64,000 nucleotides of DNA from Streptomyces sp. STR69 (GTDB lineage: Bacteria; Actinomycetota; Actinomycetes; Streptomycetales; Streptomycetaceae): contig NZ_JALJRY010000036.1 in the NCBI RefSeq assembly GCF_024519455.1, forward strand, positions 44,162-108,161. Direction: 5' to 3'. The notes under the pieces were generated by a model. That model did not search any database. It was not told where the DNA came from and worked only from the letters and a program-made list of their open reading frames with translations. The position numbers and the translations under genes were made by a program. Of the stretch, positions 17,367 to 26,355 are shown piece by piece (position 1 is the first letter of the stretch; every line of letters starts with the position of its first letter).

Positions 17367-17492
17367 TTGTTCCTCAGTTCCCCTGAGTAACCCGCGCTCC
17401 GGTTCTGAGCCCCCGTACTCATGAAGGTCCGCCGCTCCTTCGACAGCCTTGCTCTCAGACAGATTCGAGCAACTGACCGGGGGACCTCAACC

Positions 17493-17786
17493 ATGAGCAA
17501 GCACACGCGAGTCGCCGTTCTCGCCTCCGTCCTGATATCCACCGCCGGGCTGCTGTCCGCCTGCTCGTTCTCCATGGCGGACGCCATGTGCAGCTCGGGC
17601 GAGTACCCGGTCCTGGCCGTGGGCAGCACCTCGGGCGGCGCCTGCGTGAAGAACGGCGACACCCCGCCGAGCGGCTATGCGCGGTACCCGAAGGGGAAGG
17701 TGCCGCAGCACGTCGGGGACAAGTGGGACACCTACTGGGAGACCCACACCGTGGACGCGAAGGGGAACGTCACCTCGGCCCCGTAG
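17493..17786 (+). CDS. Small lipoprotein (SCO0607-like)
   Basis: 97 residues from ATG 17493 with GGGGGA upstream; an earlier in-frame ATG at 17421 would bury the signal peptide. The lipobox is LLSAC with Cys24 as the lipid-attachment site. The mature part is short, with two further cysteines (MCSSGEYPV and GGACVKNG) and a conserved-looking KGKVPQHVGDKWDTYW segment. It resembles a small Streptomyces lipoprotein family I remember as SCO0607-like. Function unknown; it is anchored on the outer face of the membrane. Confidence 0.75.
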   Translation: MSKHTRVAVLASVLISTAGLLSACSFSMADAMCSSGEYPVLAVGSTSGGACVKNGDTPPSGYARYPKGKVPQHVGDKWDTYWETHTVDAKGNVTSAP

Positions 17787-17789
17787 CCG

Positions 17790-19103
17790 TCACGCCACCG
17801 CCACCGACCGCATCCCCACGACCGGCCGCCGCCGGATCACCAGCGCCATCAGCGCCGCCACCGCGCAGAGCGCCCCGGACACGTACCAGACCATGTCGTA
17901 CGAGCCGAACGCGTCCCGTGCGACCCCGCCGAGGAAGGCCACCAGGGCCGCACCGATCTGGTGCGAGGCGAGGACCCAGCCGAAGACGATCGCGCTGTCC
18001 TCGCCGTACTGCTCGCGGCACAGGGCGAGGGTCGGGGGGACCGTGGCGACCCAGTCGAGGCCGTAGAAGACGATGAAGAAGAGCATCGGCGGGTGGACCG
18101 TCGGCGCCAGCAGCATGGGGAGGAACAGGAGGGAGATGCCGCGCAGGGCGTAGTAGACGGCGAGCAGGCGGCGGGGTTCGAAGCGGTCGGTGAACCAGCC
18201 GGAGGCGATCGTGCCGACGACGTCGAAGACACCGATCACCGCGAGCAGCGAGGCCGCCGCCGTGATGGGCATGCCGTGGTCGTGGGCGGCGGGCACGAAG
18301 TGGGTCTGGATCAGGCCGTTCGTGGACGCGCCGCAGATCGCGAAGGTGCCGGCCAGCAGCCAGAAGGGGCCGGTGCGGACCGCCTTGAACAGGACACCGA
18401 TCGTGCGGCGGGCCGCGCCCTGCACGGGTTCCGGCTTCGGCACGAACTCGGTCGCGCCGTACGGCTTCGCGCCCACGTCGGCCGGGTGGTCGCGCAGCAG
18501 CAGCCACACGAAGGGGACGACGGCGAGGGCCGCGAGGGACACGGTCACGGCCGCCGGACGCCAGCTGTGCTCCTCGACTATCCAGGACAGCAGCGGCAGA
18601 AAGATCAGCTGGCCGGACGCCGAGGCGGCGGTGAGGATGCCGGTGACCAGGCCCTTCCGCGCGGTGAACCAGCGGTTGGTGACGGTCGCGGCGAACGCCA
18701 GGGCCATCGAACCGCTGCCCAGCCCCACCAACAGGCCCCAGCACAGCAGGAGTTGCCAGGGCGCGGTCATCCACACCGTCAGACCGGAGCCGAGCGCGAT
18801 CACGGTCAGCGCGACGGCGACGACGCGCCGGATGCCGAAGCGGTCCATCAGCGCCGCCGCGAAGGGGGCCGTGAGTCCGTAGAGCGCGAGGTTGATGGAG
18901 GCCGCGGCCCCGATCGTGCCGCGCGACCAGCCGAACTCCTGGTGCAGCGGATCGATCAGCAGCCCGGGCAGCGAACGGAAGGCCGCCGCGCCGATGATCG
19001 TCACGAAGGTGACGGCAGCGACGAACCAGGCGCGGTGGATGCGAGCGGATCGGATGGGCCGGGCTTCGTTCACCGCGGTCGTCGGTTCGGTTGTCTGGGT
19101 CAC
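17790..19103 (-). CDS. MFS transporter
   Basis: 437 residues from GTG 19103 with GGAAG nine bases upstream. Twelve hydrophobic segments, the family motif A-like loop DRFGIRRVVA between helices 2 and 3, and a second one, GWFTDRFEPRRLLA, after helix 8. The pattern resembles oxalate/formate-type or monocarboxylate-type MFS carriers. It is divergent from the GlxA-type regulator at 19188, 84 bases away, a common regulator-transporter arrangement, so that regulator may control it. The substrate is unknown. Confidence 0.8.
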   Translation of the reverse strand: MTQTTEPTTAVNEARPIRSARIHRAWFVAAVTFVTIIGAAAFRSLPGLLIDPLHQEFGWSRGTIGAAASINLALYGLTAPFAAALMDRFGIRRVVAVALTVIALGSGLTVWMTAPWQLLLCWGLLVGLGSGSMALAFAATVTNRWFTARKGLVTGILTAASASGQLIFLPLLSWIVEEHSWRPAAVTVSLAALAVVPFVWLLLRDHPADVGAKPYGATEFVPKPEPVQGAARRTIGVLFKAVRTGPFWLLAGTFAICGASTNGLIQTHFVPAAHDHGMPITAAASLLAVIGVFDVVGTIASGWFTDRFEPRRLLAVYYALRGISLLFLPMLLAPTVHPPMLFFIVFYGLDWVATVPPTLALCREQYGEDSAIVFGWVLASHQIGAALVAFLGGVARDAFGSYDMVWYVSGALCAVAALMALVIRRRPVVGMRSVAVA

Positions 19104-19175
19104 GCCATACAGCTTCCGGCCTGCGGCGGATCCAATCCATTGGCCCGAAGGACAGCATTCGCTAGGATCGGGCCA

Positions 19176-19181
19176 TACAAT
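19176..19181 (+). promoter_or_regulatory. -10 element of a probable leaderless promoter
   Basis: TACAAT ends six bases before the ATG at 19188, so the RNA would begin at the start codon. No ribosome-binding site is seen. Confidence 0.45.
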
Positions 19182-19187
19182 CGAGTC

Positions 19188-20258
19188 ATGGCCACAGTCA
19201 CCGCCACCACGACCGCCACCGACGGTTTCCGCCCGCACCGTGTCGTCGTGCTCGCCCTCGACGGTCTGCTCCCCTTCGAGCTGGGCATTCCGCACCGGAT
19301 CTTCGGGCGCCCCAGGGACGCCGAGGGGCGGCTGCTGTACGAGGTCGTCACCTGCTCGGTCCGGCCGCCCGGGCCGGTCGACACCGACGCCGACTTCGCC
19401 ATCCAGGTCCCGAACGGCCCGGAGGCCCTGGCCACCGCCGACACGGTGATCGTCCCGGCGTCGTACGAACTCGGCCCGGTCTTCGAGGAGGGCGTCCTCA
19501 CCCCCGAACTCACCGCCGCCTTCGCCCACATCCGCCCCGGCACCCGCCTCGCGTCGATCTGCACGGGCGTCTACGTCCTCGCCGCCGCCGGTCTCCTCGA
19601 CGGCCGCCCGGCGACCACGCACTGGGCGGACGCCGAGCGCTTCCAGCAGCTCTTCCCACGGATCGAGGTCGACGCGGACGTGCTGTTCATCGACGACGGC
19701 GACGTCCTGACCTCGGCGGGTGTCGCGGCCGGCATCGACCTGTGCCTGCACATGGTCCGCCGGGACTTCGGCACGGCGGTCGCCAACGACGTGGCCCGTC
19801 GCACGGTCGTACCGCCGCACCGCGACGGCGGGCAGGCACAGTACATCCACCGCCCGGTCCCCGACCCGCAGTTGGCGACCACGACCGCCGCCCGCGCCTG
19901 GGCGCTGGGCCGGCTGCACGAGCCGATCCAGCTGCGCGACATGGCGGAGCAGGAGGCGATGTCCGTGCGCACCTTCACCCGCCGCTTCCGCGAGGAGGTC
20001 GGCGTCAGCCCCGGCCAGTGGCTCACCCAGCAGCGCGTCGAACGCGCCCGGCACCTCCTGGAGTCCACCGACCTGTCCATGGACCAGGTGGCCACGGACG
20101 CGGGCTTCGGCACCGCCCAGTCGATGCGCCAGCATCTGCAGGCGGCGCTCGGCGTGACCCCGACGACGTATCGCCGCACGTTCCGCACAGGCACGGGCAC
20201 GAGCACGGGCACGGGCCACGGGTCCGAGAGTTACGGCGATGTCGGCGCCGCACCCTGA
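19188..20258 (+). CDS. GlxA-family transcriptional regulator (DJ-1/PfpI plus AraC DNA-binding domain)
   Basis: 356 residues. Residues about 18-190 are a DJ-1/PfpI-like sensor domain; the elbow reads ASICTGVYVLAAAGLLDG with a cysteine near 124, as in GlxA proteins that do not act as peptidases. Residues about 225-325 contain two AraC helix-turn-helix units (DMAEQEAMSVRTFTRRF and VATDAGFGTAQSMRQHL). The last 25 residues are a Gly/Thr/Ser tail. It starts from a probable leaderless promoter and is divergent from an MFS gene, which is its likely target. Confidence 0.85.
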   Translation: MATVTATTTATDGFRPHRVVVLALDGLLPFELGIPHRIFGRPRDAEGRLLYEVVTCSVRPPGPVDTDADFAIQVPNGPEALATADTVIVPASYELGPVFEEGVLTPELTAAFAHIRPGTRLASICTGVYVLAAAGLLDGRPATTHWADAERFQQLFPRIEVDADVLFIDDGDVLTSAGVAAGIDLCLHMVRRDFGTAVANDVARRTVVPPHRDGGQAQYIHRPVPDPQLATTTAARAWALGRLHEPIQLRDMAEQEAMSVRTFTRRFREEVGVSPGQWLTQQRVERARHLLESTDLSMDQVATDAGFGTAQSMRQHLQAALGVTPTTYRRTFRTGTGTSTGTGHGSESYGDVGAAP

Positions 20259-20291
20259 ACCCGTGCCCCGGGCGTCTCGCCCCCTGGCCGG

Positions 20292-21470
20292 TCAGCCCGC
20301 GACGATGCCCTCCCCGCCGACGGCACCCGGCACCACGACCGAGCCGATCGCGGTGAGCGACCCGCTCTTGTTGACCCGGAACTCGTCCACGATGCCCTTG
20401 ATTCCGGTCTGGACGTAGAGGTATCGGCCGTCCGAGGAGGCCGCCGCGTCCACCGTGCCGGCGTCGGTGGCCGTGTTGCCCAGCGCGGTCAACTTGCCCT
20501 GGGGGCCCACCCGGTAGCCGGACACCGTGCCGCTGGCGGCGTTGGAGACGTACACGTTGCCACCCGCGGTGACCGCCCAGCAGGTGGCGGTCTGGCCGGT
20601 CGGGACCGTGCCCTTCGCCGTCAGTCCGCCGTCACGGGCGACGGTGAAGGTGCCCACCGAGTTCGTCCCGGCCTCCGTCACGTGTATCCGCCCGGCGGAG
20701 TCGAAGTCGAAGCCGAACGGCACGGCCCCCGGCAGCGTGGTCACCACGGGCCGCGCGGACGGCCCGCCGTGCCGGCCGACGGGGAAGACGTCGATGCTCT
20801 GCCCGGCGGCCTTGGTGGTGACCACGAGCTTGGAACCGTCGGGCGTGAAGGAGATCTGTCCTACGGCCGAAGCGGTCGCGCCCAGGCCGAGTTCGCGGTG
20901 CCAGGCGGGGACCTTGACCAGCCGCTCGCCGGTCCGCACGAAGCCCTGCACGGAACCGCCGCCGAGCGCGTTGGCGACGTAGACGCGGTCGCCGTGGAAG
21001 GTGACACCGACCGGGAACGTCCCGCCGCTGGAGATCTCCTGGACGCGGCGCAGGTGGGTGCCGTGCACGGCGAAGACGGTGACGGTGTCGCTGCCCGCGT
21101 TGACGGCGTAGAGCAGCTGGTTGTGCCGGTCGTAGGCGAGCGACCCCTGCGAGGCCAGGTGGTCGGCGACGGTGCCGGCCACGACGCCGCCCTTGCCCCC
21201 GGTGCGGTAGACGCCCTTCTGGCCGAGGGTGCCGTCGGCGGCGCGCTCGTAGGCGACCACGGAGTTGGCGGTCGTGTCGTCGGTCTGTACGAAGACGGCC
21301 GAACTGCCGTGGTGGGCGCGGGAGTCGGAGCCGCGGTGCCCGTCGGCGGCACTGGCGGCGGGCGCGGCGAAGAAGGCCGCGGCGGCGAGCGCGACGGCGC
21401 CCGTACCCGCCGTGCGGGCGATCCGGACGGTGCGGGAGACGCGGGAGGCGCGGGCCTTGGCGAGAGCCAT
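20292..21470 (-). CDS. Exported lactonase-like beta-propeller protein
   Basis: 392 residues from ATG 21470 with AGAGGAG eight bases upstream. A signal peptide ends near AAPAASAAD (about residue 42). The rest consists of seven similar blades, recognisable by repeated patterns such as LLYAVNAGSDTVTVF, RVYVANALGGGSVQGF and NVYVSNAASGTVSGYRV. This is the fold of bacterial 6-phosphogluconolactonase-type lactonases. Exported members are usually of unknown substrate, so enzymatic activity is not claimed. Monocistronic. Confidence 0.8.
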   Translation of the reverse strand: MALAKARASRVSRTVRIARTAGTGAVALAAAAFFAAPAASAADGHRGSDSRAHHGSSAVFVQTDDTTANSVVAYERAADGTLGQKGVYRTGGKGGVVAGTVADHLASQGSLAYDRHNQLLYAVNAGSDTVTVFAVHGTHLRRVQEISSGGTFPVGVTFHGDRVYVANALGGGSVQGFVRTGERLVKVPAWHRELGLGATASAVGQISFTPDGSKLVVTTKAAGQSIDVFPVGRHGGPSARPVVTTLPGAVPFGFDFDSAGRIHVTEAGTNSVGTFTVARDGGLTAKGTVPTGQTATCWAVTAGGNVYVSNAASGTVSGYRVGPQGKLTALGNTATDAGTVDAAASSDGRYLYVQTGIKGIVDEFRVNKSGSLTAIGSVVVPGAVGGEGIVAG

Positions 21471-21689
21471 GTGTGGGTACTCCTCTTGCGGAAAACGGCG
21501 CGCGGAAACGAAGCGCGGAACGCGGGATCAGGAGCCGGCGGAGCGACTCGCGCTCACCACCGGACGGCTGTAACGCTAGCCCGCAACCGAGGCGCATAAG
21601 CGGACAAAAAGCGCACCAAGACCCGACGTCCGAGCTTCGTAAGAATCACCGCCGACTGACCGCAGACGGACCACCGACCCATCGCCGAC

Positions 21690-22931
21690 TCACTGCCAAC
21701 TCCGCTTCGAGGCACCTGACTTCGCCGACCGCACTACGGCGACATCGACATCCCGCGCCGCCCGGCCCGCGCGCCGCACCTCGCCCCACCACCCGGTCAC
21801 CGTCAGCAGCGCGGTCAGGCCCACCCCCGCCAGGATCGCCGTCGACGGCGCCGTCACCTTGAGCAGGGCACCGGCCAGCGACCCCGTCGCTGCGTAACCC
21901 GCGCCCGCCGCCGCGTACATGACCGAGTAACCGGCGGCCAGGGCGCCGGGCGGCAGCACCTCGCGCAGGGACAGGTTGCGGGTGATCATCGCGCCGGACT
22001 GGAGCATGCCGCCCACGACGAGCGCGACCGCGATCCCGGGCATCCTCGGTATCAGCGCGGCGAGCGTCACACAGACCGAGGTCCCGGCCGTCAGCACCAG
22101 GCTGCGGGTGCGCAGCAGCCCCGGCCAGCCGCGTAGGCCGTAGAGGAAGGCGCCGAGGCCGCCGCCCACCGCCATCCCGGCCAGCAGCGGACCGGACCAG
22201 CCGACACCGATGCCGCGCTGTTCGAGCAGGGCGGGCAGGACGAGTTCGGACAGTCCGAGCAGAGTCAGGCTGGCCGCGCCCGTGACATAGACCGGCCAGG
22301 CACCGACCAACACCCGGAGCAGCGGAGCGCCGGTCCCGCCCGCCCCGTCCGGGCCGCCCGCGTCCCACCCCGCCGGCAGCAGCCACAACCCCCCGACCGA
22401 GGACGCCATCAGACCGGCCGCGAGCAGCAGCGGTACGTGCGACGCGACGCCGAGCGCCAGCCCGGCCACGGCGGCCGGGGAGAGCGCCCAGACCCCGGCC
22501 ATGAGTATCGACTCGGCGGACAGTGCCTGTGCCACGGACCGCTCCGGCACCAGCGAACTGAGCAGGGTGCGCAGCGCACCGGTCGCGGCCGACGGTGCGG
22601 CCCCGGCGAGGCAGGCGAACCCGACGAGGACGACGGGATGCGCGCCCGGAAACACCCCGAGCCCCAGGAAACCCGCCGAGCCGAGCGCGAGCCCGGCCGC
22701 CAACTGCCGCCGGGCCCGCTCCGGTCGCAGCCGCATCCCGAGCACCGGGGCGCCGACGATCTCCCCGAGGACGTACGCCGCCGCGATGATCGCGCCCAGC
22801 GAGTAGCCGCCGGGCCGCTCGCGCACCAGGAAGACCAGGGCGAGCGGCGCCATGGCCACGGGCATGCGGGCGCCGATGGTGGTGCAGGCCCAGGTCAGGA
22901 CCTGTCGGGAGACGACATCGCGGTAGGTCAT
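21690..22931 (-). CDS. MFS transporter
   Basis: 413 residues from ATG 22931, with about twelve hydrophobic segments. There is a short charged loop at MRLRPERARRQL after helix 2, and a 25-residue Gly/Asp/Pro central loop (PAGWDAGGPDGAGGTGAP). It resembles small-molecule exporters of the YcaD/DHA type. It is separated by 110 bases from the alcohol dehydrogenase gene, whose transcript could read into it. The substrate is unknown. Confidence 0.75.
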   Translation of the reverse strand: MTYRDVVSRQVLTWACTTIGARMPVAMAPLALVFLVRERPGGYSLGAIIAAAYVLGEIVGAPVLGMRLRPERARRQLAAGLALGSAGFLGLGVFPGAHPVVLVGFACLAGAAPSAATGALRTLLSSLVPERSVAQALSAESILMAGVWALSPAAVAGLALGVASHVPLLLAAGLMASSVGGLWLLPAGWDAGGPDGAGGTGAPLLRVLVGAWPVYVTGAASLTLLGLSELVLPALLEQRGIGVGWSGPLLAGMAVGGGLGAFLYGLRGWPGLLRTRSLVLTAGTSVCVTLAALIPRMPGIAVALVVGGMLQSGAMITRNLSLREVLPPGALAAGYSVMYAAAGAGYAATGSLAGALLKVTAPSTAILAGVGLTALLTVTGWWGEVRRAGRAARDVDVAVVRSAKSGASKRSWQ

Positions 22932-22983
22932 GCCGGCACGCTACGGGCCGTCACCGACAACGCCCCACGGGATTTTCCCCACC

Positions 22984-22992
22984 TGTGGACAA
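22984..22992 (-). promoter_or_regulatory. Single DnaA box
   Basis: TGTGGACAA on the plus strand is the complement of the preferred Streptomyces DnaA box TTGTCCACA. It is a single copy in the gap between the MFS start and the end of the alcohol dehydrogenase gene. Alone it could occur by chance. Confidence 0.35.
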
Positions 22993-23041
22993 CTCCCGTC
23001 ATGCCACCGTCATGCACGGTCACGCCACCGCCGTGGGACCG

Positions 23042-24091
23042 TCAGAACGTCAGAACCCCCCGCGCGACCCGCCCCGCCTCCAGGTCCCCCACTGCCTTCT
23101 CGAAGTCCTCCACCGGATACGTCCTGGTGACCAACTCGTCGAGCAGCAGCAGCCCTTGGCGGTAGAGCTGGGTGTACAGCGGGATGTCCCGCTGGGGTCG
23201 TGACGATCCGTACCGGCAGCCGAGGATCGACTTGTCCAGGAACATCGACGAGACGAGGAAGGACGCCTCCGCCGTCGCCGGTGCCGTGCCGAGCAGGATC
23301 GCCTGGCCGTGGCGGTCGAGGAGGTCGACGGCCTGCCGGACCAGTTCGACCCGCCCGACGCACTCGAAGGCGTGGTCCGCCCCCGTGGGCAGCAGGTCAC
23401 GCACCCCTTCCGTGGACTTCAGGAAGTCGGTCGCGCCGAACTTCCGCGCCGCCTCCTCCTTCGCCGGGTTCGCGTCGACCGCAACGATCCGCGACGCCCC
23501 CGCGATCCGGGCCCCTTGGATCACATTGAGCCCGATCCCCCCGGTCCCGATCACCACCACGCTGTCCCCACGGTCGACCCGCGCGCGATTGAGCACGGCG
23601 CCGACCCCCGTCAGCACCCCGCACCCGATGAGCGCGGCGGACGGCATCGGAATGTCCTTGGGAATCCGCACGGCCTGCACGGCCTTGACCACGGTCCGCT
23701 CGGCGAAGGCGGAGTTGGAGGCGAACTGGTAGACCGACTGCCCGCCCCGCGTGAACGGCTTCCCCGGCCGCCCGATGGCCTGCCGGCACATGGTCGGCCG
23801 CCCCCGGTCGCACTCGGCGCAGGTCCCGCAGTTGGCGAGCGTGGACAGGGCCACATGATCTCCGGGCACCACATGGGTCACGCCCACACCCACGGCCTCC
23901 ACCACCCCCGCACCCTCATGCCCCAGAACCACAGGAACGGGAAAAGGTATGGTCCCGTCCACCACAGACAGATCGCTGTGGCACAACCCGGCCGCCGAAA
24001 TGGCGACCAGCACTTCCCCCGCCCCCGGCTCCCGCACCTCCAGATCGTCCACGACCTGGATCTGCTTGCCGTCGAAGACCACACCGCGCAT
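23042..24091 (-). CDS. Zinc-dependent alcohol dehydrogenase (class III-like MDR)
   Basis: 349 residues from ATG 24091, which overlaps the acyl-CoA dehydrogenase stop (TGATG). Catalytic zinc ligands are Cys37 (GLCHSD) and His58-Glu59 (LGHEGAG). The structural zinc site has four cysteines at 88, 91, 94 and 102. The NAD fold carries GTGGIGLNVIQGARIAGAS. It oxidises an alcohol or hydroxyacyl compound with NAD. Its place after an SDR and an acyl-CoA dehydrogenase in one operon makes a catabolic side-chain alcohol a reasonable guess. Confidence 0.85.
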   Translation of the reverse strand: MRGVVFDGKQIQVVDDLEVREPGAGEVLVAISAAGLCHSDLSVVDGTIPFPVPVVLGHEGAGVVEAVGVGVTHVVPGDHVALSTLANCGTCAECDRGRPTMCRQAIGRPGKPFTRGGQSVYQFASNSAFAERTVVKAVQAVRIPKDIPMPSAALIGCGVLTGVGAVLNRARVDRGDSVVVIGTGGIGLNVIQGARIAGASRIVAVDANPAKEEAARKFGATDFLKSTEGVRDLLPTGADHAFECVGRVELVRQAVDLLDRHGQAILLGTAPATAEASFLVSSMFLDKSILGCRYGSSRPQRDIPLYTQLYRQGLLLLDELVTRTYPVEDFEKAVGDLEAGRVARGVLTF

Positions 24092-25239
24092 CAGACGACC
24101 CCCTTGGGTTCCCTGGGCAGACCGAGCACCCGCTCGGCGATGATCGTGCGCTGAACCTGGTCCGAGCCGCCGTAGATCGTGTCGGCCCGCGAGAAGAGGA
24201 ACAGGTGCTGGAGCATGTCGAGTTCGTACGAGACGCTCGGCGACCAGTCCACCGGCCCCACCGCCGCAGCGGCCCCCCGCACCGACATCGCCAGCTCCCC
24301 GAGCCGCTGATGCCACCCGCCCCACAACAGCTTGGCCACACTGGGCGCCCCGGCGTCCCCGGCCCGCCCCAGCGTCCGCAGGGCGTTCCACCGCATGGTC
24401 CGCAACTCGGCCCACTGCCGCACGATTCGATCGCGTACGACGGGATCGAGCACCGCACCCGAAGCGACGGCGGCCTCGACAACCCGCCCCAACTCCCGTG
24501 CGAACCCCACCTGTTGGGCAAGGGTGGACACCCCCCGCTCAAACCCGAGCAGGCTCATGGCCACACTCCAACCGCCCCCCTCACCCCCCACAAGATGCTC
24601 GCCCCGCGCCAACGCCCCGTCGAAGAACACCTCGTTGAACTCACTGGTCCCGGTCAACTGCCGGATGGGCCGCACCTCGACCCGCCCCGGCTGATCCATC
24701 GGCACCAGCAGAAAACTCAACCCGTGGTGCCGCCGCGACCCCGCCTCGGTCCGCGCCAGCACAAAACACCAGTCGGCCTCGTGCGCGAGCGAGGTCCAGA
24801 TCTTCTGCCCGGTGATCCGATATCCGTCCGCCTCCCGTACGGCGACGGTCCGCACCCCGGCCAGATCGGACCCGGCCCCCGGCTCGCTGTACCCCTGACA
24901 CCACAACTCGTCCCCGGCGGCGATGGCAGGCAGAAAACGGGACTTCTGCGTGTCGGTGCCGTGCGCGATGAGAGTGGGCGCGAGCAAGTTCTCCCCGATG
25001 TGCCCGGACCGCGGAGGAGCGGAAGACCGGGCATATTCCTCAGCCCAGGCGACCTGCTGAGTGAGAGTCCCGGTGCGATTTCCATAGCCACCCTCGGGCC
25101 AACCCAGCCCGATCCAGCCGCTCTTGCCGAGAGTGCGTTCCCACACACGACGATCCTGTCCGTTTTCGGCATGCGCAGACAGCCAAGCCCGAGCTTCGAC
25201 CCGGAACTCTTCATCCTCATCAGCGAATCCAAAATCCAC
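24091..25239 (-). CDS. Acyl-CoA dehydrogenase (FadE type)
   Basis: 382 residues from ATG 25239. All three ACAD domains are present: the N-terminal helices (DFGFADEDEEFRVEARAWL), the beta domain with WCQGYSEPGAGSDLAG and KIWTSLAHEADWC, and the C-terminal helices ending DTIYGGSDQVQRTIIAERVLGLP. This is the FadE17/26-like branch often linked to steroid side-chain or ring breakdown rather than straight fatty acids. Middle gene of the SDR-ACAD-ADH operon. A repeat copy lies in the 109-base gap before it. Confidence 0.85.
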   Translation of the reverse strand: MDFGFADEDEEFRVEARAWLSAHAENGQDRRVWERTLGKSGWIGLGWPEGGYGNRTGTLTQQVAWAEEYARSSAPPRSGHIGENLLAPTLIAHGTDTQKSRFLPAIAAGDELWCQGYSEPGAGSDLAGVRTVAVREADGYRITGQKIWTSLAHEADWCFVLARTEAGSRRHHGLSFLLVPMDQPGRVEVRPIRQLTGTSEFNEVFFDGALARGEHLVGGEGGGWSVAMSLLGFERGVSTLAQQVGFARELGRVVEAAVASGAVLDPVVRDRIVRQWAELRTMRWNALRTLGRAGDAGAPSVAKLLWGGWHQRLGELAMSVRGAAAAVGPVDWSPSVSYELDMLQHLFLFSRADTIYGGSDQVQRTIIAERVLGLPREPKGVV

Positions 25240-25277
25240 AGGGGTCTCCTCAAAACACCGCTCAGACCAGCTCCGTC

Positions 25278-25324
25278 AGGGGCGCGGGGAACTGCGCGAC
25301 CAGCCACAACGCACCCGCACCCGC
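25278..25324 (+). repeat. REP-like intergenic repeat, copy 1
   Basis: A copy of the Streptomyces intergenic repeat whose core reads AGGGGCGCGGGGAACTGCGC, followed by GACCAGCC and a C/A/G-rich tail. It lies in the gap between the SDR stop and the acyl-CoA dehydrogenase start. Confidence 0.7.
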
Positions 25325-25348
25325 CACACAACGCACCGCCCCACCCCC

Positions 25349-26260
25349 TTAGGCGTTGGGCCGATTCCCATCCCGCGCAGCCCTCTCCATCTCCTGCAAC
25401 CGAGAAAGCATCGGCATCGGATCCACCCCCACAGACCCCGGCAAAAACTCCGCGATCTTTTCAGCCGTCCACCCGCCGGAGGCGTACCCCGCCCGCAATT
25501 CCCGAGGCTGCGCCCACACCGCGATCTTCGGCCCGGCAACGGTATAGACCTGCCCGGTGATCCCGACCTCCCGAGCCGAATCCGACAGCAGATAAACGAC
25601 CATCGCCGCCACATCCTCCGGCGACCCGATCTCCGCCAACTCCATGGGAACGTTCGCCGACATCCGCGTACGAGCAACAGGCGCCACCGCGTTGGCGGTC
25701 ACCCCGTACTTGTTCAGGCCCAGCGCAGCGCTCCGTACCAGCGAGATGATCCCGCCCTTCGCCGCGCTGTAATTGGCCTGCGAAACCGACCCTTGATGAT
25801 TCCCACTGGTGAACCCGATCAACGTCCCACCCCGCTGCTTCCGCATGACGGCCGATGCAGCCCGAAAAACGGTGAACGTCCCCTTCAAATGCGTGGCGAG
25901 AACGGGATCCCACTCCTCCTCGGACATGTTGAAGAGCATCCGCTCCCGCAGAATCCCGGCAACGCACACCACACCGTCGAGCCGCCCGTACGAGGACAAC
26001 GCGACGTCGACGACCCGCTGCCCACCCGCCATCGTGGAAATGTCATCGGCGACGGCGACGGCCTCGCCCCCCGCCGCCTCGATCTCCTTGACGACACCCT
26101 CGGCGATCTCGCTCGTCGGTGACGCGCCGTCCATGGAGACGCCGTAGTCGTTGACGACGACCCGCGCGCCCTCGGCCGCCGCCGCGAGCGCGACCGCCCG
26201 GCCGATGCCCCGGCCCGCGCCCGTGACGGCGACGACCTTGCCTGCCAAGAAGTTCCCCAT
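25349..26260 (-). CDS. Short-chain dehydrogenase/reductase
   Basis: 303 residues from ATG 26260. Cofactor motif TGAGRGIG at residues 13-20, active-site Ser152, Tyr164 and Lys168 (YSAAK). The region VVVNDYGVSMDG after the second strand resembles the SDR part of multifunctional hydroxyacyl-CoA dehydrogenases. A 50-residue C-terminal extension (QPRELRAGYASGGWT to the end) matches the same group. It probably oxidises a 3-hydroxyacyl-CoA or ring alcohol with NAD. First gene of the operon running to 23042, divergent from the cyclase gene over operators D1 and D2. Confidence 0.85.
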   Translation of the reverse strand: MGNFLAGKVVAVTGAGRGIGRAVALAAAAEGARVVVNDYGVSMDGASPTSEIAEGVVKEIEAAGGEAVAVADDISTMAGGQRVVDVALSSYGRLDGVVCVAGILRERMLFNMSEEEWDPVLATHLKGTFTVFRAASAVMRKQRGGTLIGFTSGNHQGSVSQANYSAAKGGIISLVRSAALGLNKYGVTANAVAPVARTRMSANVPMELAEIGSPEDVAAMVVYLLSDSAREVGITGQVYTVAGPKIAVWAQPRELRAGYASGGWTAEKIAEFLPGSVGVDPMPMLSRLQEMERAARDGNRPNA

Positions 26261-26281
26261 GTCCGGCCCCTCCCGCAGTTT

Positions 26282-26296
26282 CTGACGGTCCGTTAG
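26282..26296. promoter_or_regulatory. Operator D1 in the SDR/cyclase divergent region
   Basis: CTGACGGTCCGTTAG, a palindrome with one arm mismatch, 22 bases from the SDR start codon. Confidence 0.55.
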
Positions 26297-26309
26297 ATTC
26301 GACTCAGAT

Positions 26310-26324
26310 TCTACGACCCGTCAG
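26310..26324. promoter_or_regulatory. Operator D2 (half-conserved) in the SDR/cyclase divergent region
   Basis: TCTACGACCCGTCAG keeps the right arm of the consensus exactly and the left arm poorly. Its centre is 28 bases from that of D1, similar to the spacing of E1 and E2. Confidence 0.4.
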
Positions 26325-26355
26325 ATGCCTGAGGACAAGCCCCGGGGAGGCTCCG

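Noticed and set aside
17961..20258. 765-codon plus-strand frame spanning the MFS antisense and GlxA gene
   Set aside because: Its first half is antisense to the MFS gene; only the part from the ATG at 19188 shows a known protein.
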